Below, piece after piece: positions 1 through 5,309 of a stretch of 6,790 nt of DNA (position 1 is the stretch's first letter; each line of letters opens with the position of its first letter). The notes under the pieces were generated by a model. That model ran no database searches, had not been told where the DNA came from, and saw nothing but the letters and a program-made list of their open reading frames with translations. The DNA comes from Acidobacteriota bacterium (lineage in GTDB: Bacteria > Acidobacteriota > UBA6911): NCBI GenBank assembly GCA_023265215.1, contig JAHFUH010000301.1, positions 1 through 6,790 on the forward strand. Reading direction: 5' to 3'. The translations under genes were made by a program, and so were the position numbers.

Positions 1-1172
1 AGCAACACGCCGGAATCCTGCATGAATTTCACAATCTTCGGATTTGCCTCGAAAACCTGCAAACCTCCGAAGTGGCTCACGTTACTCAGAAAACGCCCAT
101 CGTCACCAACGGGGCAAAGAATATCTAAACCGTAGTTAACCCCGGCCACATAGTCATCATGTCCGTGGCCGGGCGCAGTGTGAACACAACCGGTTCCTGC
201 ATCCAGAGTCACATAGTTTCCGAGAACAAACAGCGATTCGCGATCAATAAAAGGATGCCGAGCCTTCCGTTTTTCAAGCGATTTGCCTGCAAAACGCGCA
301 ACTTCCCTGGGGTCCAGCCAGCCGCATTTTTCGGAAACAGCCTTCAGCAGCTCCGTGGCGACGATGTAACCTTTGTCGCCCACCCGAACAGCCGAGTACT
401 GATACTCAGGATGAAAAGCTATTGCCAGATTGGCAGGAAGGGTCCACGGCGTAGTCGTCCAGATCACAACAGACCAGTCCTTCCCCGCAAGCTCTGGATC
501 CAAGTCGGACAGATCGGATATCACTGGAAAAGCAACGTAAATCGAAGGGCTGGTGTGATCCGCATATTCCACTTCGGCTTCGGCGAGCGCCGTTTTGCAT
601 TTAAAGCACCAGTGCACCGGTTTGAGCCCTTTGTAGACCAGATCCTTTGCAACGAATTCGCCCAGTGCGCGCGCAGTATCCGCCTCGTACTGATGGCTCA
701 TGGTCAGATAGGGATTGGCCCATTCGCCAAATACTTCCAGGCGCTTGAAACCCTGCCTCTGGACCTCAATATACTTTTCTGCGTACTTCCGGCACTCCTT
801 TCGGATCGCAACCTTGCTCATCCCGGCTTTTTTACCACCGAGCTGTTCCTCAACCTTAATCTCAATGGGCAGGCCGTGGCAATCCCAACCCGGAACGTAT
901 GGAGCGTCGAATCCAAGCATGGAGTGAGATTTTATAATTATATCTTTGATGATTTTATTGATGGCATGCCCCATGTGAATGGCGCCGTTCGCGTAAGGAG
1001 GCCCATCGTGAAGAACATATATGGGATGCCCGGCCCGTGCCTGCCGGATCTTTCCGTAAATGTCCATCTTTTCCCAGCGGCGAAGCATTTCCGGTTCGCG
1101 CTGGGGCAGATTGGCCTTCATGCTGAACGAGGTCTTCGGCAGGTTGAGCGTATCCTTTATCTCGATTGTCAC
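1..1172 (-). CDS. ileS: Isoleucyl-tRNA synthetase, N-terminal 390 codons (3' end beyond window)
   Basis: This cytoplasmic class I synthetase charges tRNA-Ile with isoleucine using ATP. The minus strand is open from a GTG at 1172-1170 to the left edge, about 40% of the roughly 930-residue family length. Seen in order: the KDTLNLPKT start typical of bacterial IleS (residues 6-14); the ATP-binding HIGH signature as HMGH at 66-69 within PPYANGAIHMGH; WDCHGLPIE from residue 96; a CFKC pair at 189-192 leading into TALAEAEVEY; and the CP1 editing domain, with the threonine-rich WTTTPWTLPAN peptide (T239-T241) and GHGHDDY near 335-341. D340 aligns with the editing aspartate D342 of E. coli IleS by recall. 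The KMSKS loop and anticodon-binding domain lie outside the window. The GTG start is chosen because an in-frame TAG sits three codons upstream and AGGAG lies 10 nt before it. The gene is divergent from the sugar symporter. Confidence 0.97.
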   Translation of the reverse strand, partial: MTIEIKDTLNLPKTSFSMKANLPQREPEMLRRWEKMDIYGKIRQARAGHPIYVLHDGPPYANGAIHMGHAINKIIKDIIIKSHSMLGFDAPYVPGWDCHGLPIEIKVEEQLGGKKAGMSKVAIRKECRKYAEKYIEVQRQGFKRLEVFGEWANPYLTMSHQYEADTARALGEFVAKDLVYKGLKPVHWCFKCKTALAEAEVEYADHTSPSIYVAFPVISDLSDLDPELAGKDWSVVIWTTTPWTLPANLAIAFHPEYQYSAVRVGDKGYIVATELLKAVSEKCGWLDPREVARFAGKSLEKRKARHPFIDRESLFVLGNYVTLDAGTGCVHTAPGHGHDDYVAGVNYGLDILCPVGDDGRFLSNVSHFGGLQVFEANPKIVKFMQDSGVL

Positions 1173-1182
1173 CGCGAGCTAT

Positions 1183-1187
1183 CTCCT
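1183..1187 (-). promoter_or_regulatory. Shine-Dalgarno of ileS
   Basis: On the minus strand AGGAG lies 10 nt upstream of the GTG at 1172. With the in-frame stop at 1181-1179 it fixes GTG as the start; the first in-frame ATG is residue 18, which would cut off the conserved KDTLNLPKT segment. Confidence 0.75.
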
Positions 1188-1198
1188 GAAAAACTATT

Positions 1199-1207
1199 AC
1201 TATACCA
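1199..1207 (-). promoter_or_regulatory. Putative extended -10 promoter of ileS
   Basis: On the minus strand the sequence reads TGGTATAGT: a TATAGT hexamer (5 of 6 to TATAAT) with the TGn element directly upstream, the arrangement known to work without a good -35 box. No TTGACA-like hexamer occurs at 16-18 bp upstream, where the heptamer repeat lies. Transcription would begin near 1192, giving a leader of about 20 nt. That is too short for a T-box or other riboswitch. This is inference from motif match only. Confidence 0.5.
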
Positions 1208-1217
1208 CAAAAAAATC

Positions 1218-1245
1218 GTTCCCTGTTTCCGGTTCCCAGTTCCCG
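1218..1245. repeat. Four tandem 7-bp repeats (GTTCCCN-type) upstream of ileS
   Basis: The plus strand reads GTTCCCT, GTTTCCG, GTTCCCA and GTTCCCG in direct succession, with a decayed fifth unit (GTTTTGA) after it. On the minus strand the unit is NGGGAAC. The tract overlies the position where the -35 box of ileS would be. Units of this size resemble the short tandemly repeated heptamers seen between genes in several bacterial phyla; whether copies occur elsewhere in this genome cannot be seen here. Confidence 0.75.
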
Positions 1246-1382
1246 GTTTTGATACAAAATTGCCGGCTTTTGCGCATTTTCATGTGGAACTCCAAGGAAG
1301 TGTCCATCAAAAAACATCAAGCGCTCTAACAAGCGCAACAGGCATGGATCTGCTGCCGAGCCTTTATGGTGAACAGCGGCAG

Positions 1383-1411
1383 TTGACGCATTGTCTCCGG
1401 GATAGTAAGAT
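1383..1411 (+). promoter_or_regulatory. Putative sigma70 promoter of the symporter-glucosidase genes
   Basis: TTGACG (1383-1388, 5 of 6 to the -35 consensus) is followed after exactly 17 bp by TAAGAT (1406-1411, 4 of 6 to TATAAT). The predicted start of transcription near 1418 leaves a leader of roughly 38 nt before the ATG at 1456. Directly upstream, CTGCCG (1353-1358) and CGGCAG (1377-1382) form a short inverted pair that could be a regulator site, but six-base arms are weak evidence. Confidence 0.5.
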
Positions 1412-1455
1412 CGCAGCCTTCTGACAATCCTGAACTTGCACCAGAGAGTAAACGC

Positions 1456-2862
1456 ATGACCCAAATTTCCGGCACATCCAGGCCCAGTGAGCGACTGTCG
1501 TTTTTAGAGAATTTCGGATTCGGACTCGGCGACACCGCCTCCAATTTTTTCTGGCAGACTTTCAGCATTTTCCTGCTTTATTACTACACGGATGTTTTCG
1601 GAATAGATGCCGGCATAGCGGGAACAATGTTTCTCGTCACGCGTTTTTGGGACGCAATCACTGAGCCCATCATGGGACTCATTTGCGACCGGACAAAGAC
1701 AAGGTGGGGCAAATACCGACCGTACCTGCTCTGGATGGCAATCCCCTATGGAATATTCGGATATTTGATTTTCGCAAATCCGGATCTTGGACAGACCGGC
1801 AAAATTGTCTATACCTACTTCACCTATGCAATGATGATGATGGCCTATACTGCCATCAATGTCCCATACTCGTCATTGATGGGAGTCTTAAGCCCTTCTT
1901 CCCACGCCCGGACAATCGCATCGAGCTTTCGATTTATAGGAGCGTATGGCGGAGGATTGCTGGTCTCGATGTACGTCCGCACGCTGGTACAAAAGCTCGG
2001 CGGGGGAAACGAATTGCGGGGGTTCCAATACACCATGGGTCTGTTTGCCCTGGCTTCCGTCGTTCTCTTTTGGATCACCTTCCTGACCACAAAGGAAAGA
2101 GTTCAACCGCCGGAAGGACAGAAGCAAAATGTTAAAGAAGAACTGAAAGAGCTTCTCCGCAATCGCCCCTGGCGAATTCTTTTTCTCGCCGCAATATTCT
2201 CGACTACCTTTATCTATATACGCGATTCGGTGACCATTCACTTTTTCAAATATGTCGTCAAGACAGGTAACGAAGCAATTTTGCTGGGGATGGACAGAAC
2301 TTCGCTCTTTTTGGCTCTGGGCCGATTCTCGATGATGCTCGGAGTTTTCTGTGTCGGATTCCTGGTCAAGAGCATTGACAAGAAACCTCTGGCGGCGGTT
2401 CTTTCCTTTGGAACGGCGGCCTGTTGGTTCTCCTTTTATTTTATCCCCCGCGATATGTATGGATTAATGCTGGCTCTCAATGTAGTCGGATCGTTCATGA
2501 TGGGTCCGACATCCGCTCTGGTGTGGTCGATGTACGGGGATGTAGCAGATTACGGCCAGGTTAAATATGGCCGGCGCTCTACGGGACTGATCCATTCCGG
2601 TTCTTTGTTCGCCATGAAGACCGGCACTGTGATCGCGGGGTTTCTCGGCGGCCAGCTGCTGAGTCTGTTCGGGTTTGTCGCAAATCAAGCGCAGTCAGAA
2701 CGATCCCTTGGCGGGATTCTCCTGATGTTCTCGGTCATTCCAGCATGCTTTGCCGTTTGCAAAGGGATTGCACTTTCCTTATATCCGCTGAACCGACGAA
2801 AGGTCATGGAAAATGAACGCGAATTGGCAAGCCGCAAGAAATTGGAATTTGCAATTCATTAA
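1456..2862 (+). CDS. GPH-family (MelB-like) sugar:cation symporter
   Basis: A 468-residue inner-membrane protein of the glycoside-pentoside-hexuronide:cation symporter family (MFS fold, about 12 helices), of usual length. Family signatures seen: GLGDTASNFFW (21-33 region), YYYTDVFGI (42-50), WDAITEPIMGLICDRTKTRWGKYRP (65-89), INVPYSSLMG (134-143), a hydrophilic central loop (about 212-238), DYGQVKYGRRSTGL (365-378) and FAMKTG (385-390). Aligned by recall with Salmonella MelB, the sugar-site aspartate D19 is D26, cation-site D55, N58 and D59 are D66, T69 and E70, K377 is K388, and sugar-site D124 is N135. The last change argues against melibiose itself as substrate; neither sugar nor coupling ion can be named. 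The ATG has only a weak upstream AGAGAG. The gene lies 86 bp before a GH3 glucosidase on the same strand, suggesting uptake of the glycoside that enzyme cleaves. Confidence 0.93.
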   Translation: MTQISGTSRPSERLSFLENFGFGLGDTASNFFWQTFSIFLLYYYTDVFGIDAGIAGTMFLVTRFWDAITEPIMGLICDRTKTRWGKYRPYLLWMAIPYGIFGYLIFANPDLGQTGKIVYTYFTYAMMMMAYTAINVPYSSLMGVLSPSSHARTIASSFRFIGAYGGGLLVSMYVRTLVQKLGGGNELRGFQYTMGLFALASVVLFWITFLTTKERVQPPEGQKQNVKEELKELLRNRPWRILFLAAIFSTTFIYIRDSVTIHFFKYVVKTGNEAILLGMDRTSLFLALGRFSMMLGVFCVGFLVKSIDKKPLAAVLSFGTAACWFSFYFIPRDMYGLMLALNVVGSFMMGPTSALVWSMYGDVADYGQVKYGRRSTGLIHSGSLFAMKTGTVIAGFLGGQLLSLFGFVANQAQSERSLGGILLMFSVIPACFAVCKGIALSLYPLNRRKVMENERELASRKKLEFAIH

Positions 2863-2863
2863 A

Positions 2864-2891
2864 AGAAGCCAGAAGCCGGAAGCCGGAATAA
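2864..2891. repeat. Tandem 7-bp repeats (NGAAGCC-type) after the symporter stop
   Basis: AGAAGCC, AGAAGCC and GGAAGCC follow each other from 2864 to 2884, with a diverged unit GGAATAA to 2891. The tract starts two bases after the symporter stop codon, and its later part is the left arm of the inverted repeat. The period is the same as in the tract upstream of ileS, though the unit sequence differs. Confidence 0.7.
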
Positions 2892-2940
2892 CTGCATTGA
2901 TACTCTGATGTCAGAAGTCATATTCCGGCTTCCGGCTTCT
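2871..2940. repeat. Perfect 20-bp inverted repeat with 30-nt loop between symporter and GH3 genes
   Basis: The left arm (2871-2890, beginning AGAAGCCGG) is exactly complementary to the right arm (2921-2940, ending CCGGCTTCT), separated by 30 nt (2891-2920). Each arm contains two GGAAGCC-like units, so the stem is built from the heptamer repeat. In RNA it could form a strong 20-bp stem. No run of T follows the right arm, so it is not a classical intrinsic terminator. It may be a REP-like or MITE-like dispersed element, an mRNA-stabilising hairpin, or a partial attenuator between the two genes. The right arm ends only 8 nt before the GH3 start codon. Confidence 0.9.
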
Positions 2941-2948
2941 AAAAGCTT

Positions 2949-5138
2949 ATGTCTGAAGATACAAATATTGATAAAAAAGCCAAAGACCTTCTCGCGAAAA
3001 TGACGCTGCCGGAGAAAATCGGCCAGATGGTTCAGATCGCTCATTCAAGCGACACGATCCCGGAAGATTTGAAACAGCGGCTTCGAGAGGGCGGGATCGG
3101 CTCGATGCTCAACGTGACGGTTCCGGAAATCAATTCGGAAATCCAGCGGATCGCCGTCCGGGAAAGCCGGCTGGGAATTCCTTTGATCATGGGGCGCGAT
3201 GTCATCCACGGCTACCGCACCATATTCCCTATTCCCCTTGCCCAGGCGGCGACATGGGATCCGCAATTAGCGAAAGAGTGCGCACGCGCGGCCGCCAGAG
3301 AAGCCGCCGCCGCCGGATTTCAATGGACCTTCGCCCCTATGATGGACATTGCACGCGACCCGAGATGGGGACGCATCGCAGAAAGTTTTGGCGAAGACCC
3401 TTTTCTTGCCTCCCGATTCGCAGCCGCGATAGTGCGCGGCTTCCAGGGCGATGATCTCTCTGCACCCGACGCAATTGCCGCCTGTGCCAAGCATTTTGCC
3501 GGGTATGGCGCCGCCGAAGGCGGGCGCGATTACGACACCGCGAATATCCCGGAAAATCTGCTGCGTGATGTCTACCTGCCTCCATTCAAAGCTGCAGTCG
3601 ACGCGAAGGTCGCGACTGTAATGACCGCATTTAACGAAATCAACGGAGTGCCATCCACGGGAAATGCCAGGATTCTCAGGAGCATCCTTCGAGAGGAGTG
3701 GGGATTCTGCGGGTTTGTCGTCAGCGACTGGAGAGCCACGGCAGAAATGATCGACCACGGGTTCTGTGAAGACATGAAAGACGCTGCAAAAAAGGCTCTC
3801 ATCGCCGGCGTCGATATGGAAATGCAGAGTTCCGCATACCGGGACCACCTCCTGGAATTAATAGAAGAAGGTGTGATTTCAGTAAAGCTTCTGGACGATG
3901 CAGTGACGCGCATCTTAAGAATTAAGTTCCAACTCGGGTTGTTTGATAGAAAGCCGATCTATTCCGCCAAACCACCGGAGACGCCGGAATATGAAAATAT
4001 CGATCTCGCCAAAAAAGCCGCGTTGAAAAGCGTCGTGCTCTTAAAGAACCAAAACAAAACGTTGCCCCTTTCGAGAAAAATCCGGTCCATTGCGGTAATG
4101 GGTCCGCTCGCGGATGATTCTTATGAAGTCTTGGGGACGTGGAATCGCGACGGCCGTGTTGAAGATACGGTGACGCCGCTTACGGCCATCCGGAATTATC
4201 TTGGTGCATCCGCTCAAATTCACTATCTCGCAGGCCTGGAATCTTCCCGTAGCGCCAATACAAGCCAGTTTGCCCCGGCTCTGGAAAAGGCCCGTCAGTC
4301 GGAGGCCGTCCTGTTTTTTGCCGGCGAGGAATCAATCCTTTCCGGCGAAGCGCACAGCCGGGCTCATTTGAACTTGCCCGGCGCACAGGATGCATTGATT
4401 GCTGAAATTTCCAAATCCGGAAAACCGCTTGTCTTGGTCATTCTCGCCGGCAGGCCTTTGACCATTGGGGACATTTCGGAAAAAGCCGATGCTGTTCTTT
4501 ACGCATGGCATCCGGGGACGATGTGCGGTCCGGCTCTCGCCGATCTGATCTTCGGGATTGAAGCGCCTTCCGGCAAGCTGCCCGTCACCTTTCCCAAAAC
4601 AGAGGGACAAATCCCGGTGTATTACGCGCACAAAAATACCGGCAGGCCGCCGGATAAAGTATCGCTCACCATGATGGACTCTATCCCGTTGCGAGCACAG
4701 CAGAGTTCACTCGGTGATGCAGCGCGTTATCTCGACATCGGGTATAAGCCTCTGTACCCATTTGGCTACGGCCTGTCCTATACGACATTTATTTACGCAA
4801 ACATCAGGATTTCTCCGGACAAAATCAGGTCCGGCGAAGGATTCAAGGCATCGGTGGAAGTGACGAATGCCGGCGAAATGGAAGCGGAGGAGGTCGTGCA
4901 GCTTTATGTCCGCGATCGGACGGCAAGCTTGACGCGGCCAGTCAAGGAGCTGAAAGGATTTGAGCGGATCCGCCTTAAACCGAAAGAGACAAAGAACGTT
5001 TCTTTTGATCTATCCGCCGGTGCAATGGGATTTCACAACAGCGCAATGGAATATATCGTGGAGCCGGGAAAATTCGATCTCTGGATCGGCGGCGACTCGC
5101 ATGCGGATTTAATGGCAGAGTTCCAAATCATCGAATGA
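2949..5138 (+). CDS. bglX: GH3 beta-glucosidase, BglX type, no signal peptide
   Basis: A 729-residue retaining glycoside hydrolase of family 3 that removes terminal beta-linked glucose (or a related sugar) from short glycosides. Seen: a (beta/alpha)8 domain (about 10-335) with MTLPEKIGQM (18-27), D84 in DVIHGYRTIFP as probable substrate contact, RDPRWGR (137-142 region), ESFGEDP, KHFAGYGAAEGG (181-192) and VVSDW with D260 as the expected nucleophile. The second domain (about 350-560) carries GEES then SGEAHSR, with E467 the likely acid/base. PFGYGLSYTTF (604-614) leads into the C-terminal Fn3-like domain (about 620-729). The order and motifs match E. coli BglX, but that enzyme is periplasmic, whereas this protein begins MSEDTNIDKKAK with no hydrophobic leader, so it should be cytoplasmic. 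An in-frame TAA at 2940-2942 prevents a longer start. No clear Shine-Dalgarno precedes the ATG. It probably shares a transcript with the upstream symporter. The exact glycoside is not determinable. Confidence 0.96.
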   Translation: MSEDTNIDKKAKDLLAKMTLPEKIGQMVQIAHSSDTIPEDLKQRLREGGIGSMLNVTVPEINSEIQRIAVRESRLGIPLIMGRDVIHGYRTIFPIPLAQAATWDPQLAKECARAAAREAAAAGFQWTFAPMMDIARDPRWGRIAESFGEDPFLASRFAAAIVRGFQGDDLSAPDAIAACAKHFAGYGAAEGGRDYDTANIPENLLRDVYLPPFKAAVDAKVATVMTAFNEINGVPSTGNARILRSILREEWGFCGFVVSDWRATAEMIDHGFCEDMKDAAKKALIAGVDMEMQSSAYRDHLLELIEEGVISVKLLDDAVTRILRIKFQLGLFDRKPIYSAKPPETPEYENIDLAKKAALKSVVLLKNQNKTLPLSRKIRSIAVMGPLADDSYEVLGTWNRDGRVEDTVTPLTAIRNYLGASAQIHYLAGLESSRSANTSQFAPALEKARQSEAVLFFAGEESILSGEAHSRAHLNLPGAQDALIAEISKSGKPLVLVILAGRPLTIGDISEKADAVLYAWHPGTMCGPALADLIFGIEAPSGKLPVTFPKTEGQIPVYYAHKNTGRPPDKVSLTMMDSIPLRAQQSSLGDAARYLDIGYKPLYPFGYGLSYTTFIYANIRISPDKIRSGEGFKASVEVTNAGEMEAEEVVQLYVRDRTASLTRPVKELKGFERIRLKPKETKNVSFDLSAGAMGFHNSAMEYIVEPGKFDLWIGGDSHADLMAEFQIIE

Positions 5139-5147
5139 AATAGTTTT

Positions 5148-5182
5148 GGAAACTTTGAGCTTTTAAAACTTGGTTTACGCTA
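5148..5182 (+). repeat. 35-bp direct repeat, copy 1
   Basis: Begins GGAAACTTTGAGCTTTT and ends CGCTA. It matches copy 2 (5224-5258) at 31 of 35 positions, with a period of 76 bp. It starts 10 nt after the GH3 stop codon and, with the second copy, brackets the palindrome at 5184-5214. Confidence 0.85.
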
Positions 5183-5183
5183 C

Positions 5184-5214
5184 GGTGCAAATGGTGCCAG
5201 GCACCAATTGTACC
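5184..5214. repeat. 31-bp imperfect palindrome
   Basis: Arms of 15 bp (5184-5198 and 5200-5214) flank a single central A. They match at 13 of 15 positions, and the inner 7 bp (TGGTGCC / GGCACCA) are perfect. One mismatch would be a G-U wobble in RNA, the other an A-A. No T run follows, so a rho-independent terminator is unlikely, although the hairpin sits where a terminator for the GH3 transcript would be expected. An 8-bp direct repeat, ACCAATTG, occurs at 5203-5210 and 5212-5219 across its right edge. Confidence 0.7.
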
Positions 5215-5223
5215 AATTGCATA

Positions 5224-5258
5224 GGAAACTTTGAGCTTTTGAGGCTTGGTTTTCGCTA
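5224..5258 (+). repeat. 35-bp direct repeat, copy 2
   Basis: Second copy of the 5148-5182 repeat, differing at four positions (offsets 18, 20, 21 and 30). It ends 51 bp before the OPT start codon and so falls where promoter elements of that gene might lie. A TAGAAT hexamer (5266-5271) downstream could serve as a -10, but no convincing -35 is found at 16-18 bp, so no promoter is called. Confidence 0.85.
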
Positions 5259-5294
5259 AGACTCATAGAATCAAAGACGCGAAAAATCTACGCA

Positions 5295-5300
5295 GGGAGG
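5295..5300 (+). promoter_or_regulatory. Shine-Dalgarno of the OPT gene
   Basis: GGGAGG lies 9 nt before ATG 5310 and 6 nt before an in-frame GTG at 5307 (GTGATG). Both starts are compatible with it. ATG is preferred by codon strength; the difference is a single residue. Confidence 0.8.
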
Positions 5301-5309
5301 ATTACCGTG

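Noticed and set aside
1173..1195. T-box or other leader riboswitch for ileS
   Set aside because: The distance from the probable transcription start to the GTG is only about 20 nt, and no T-box consensus or terminator stem is visible further upstream.
1353..1382. CTGCCG...CGGCAG inverted pair as an operator
   Set aside because: Arms of six bases with an 18-nt spacer are expected by chance at this length; mentioned only as context for the promoter.
159..1424. 421-codon open frame on the plus strand
   Set aside because: It lies antisense to ileS, whose minus-strand translation shows all expected synthetase motifs. The plus-strand product has no recognisable domain and is a shadow of the opposite codons.
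955..1464. 169-codon minus-strand frame spanning the ileS start and intergenic region
   Set aside because: Out of frame with ileS and overlapping its first conserved motifs; no domain recognised, and it would run across the promoter elements.
2871..2948. Rho-independent terminator after the symporter
   Set aside because: The stem is strong, but the loop is 30 nt and no T run follows the right arm.
3267..3848. 193-codon minus-strand open frame
   Set aside because: Antisense to the GH3 catalytic domain, where every conserved motif is on the plus strand.
5148..5258. CRISPR array
   Set aside because: Only two repeat copies, with four mismatches between them and a palindromic rather than unique spacer; no cas gene nearby.
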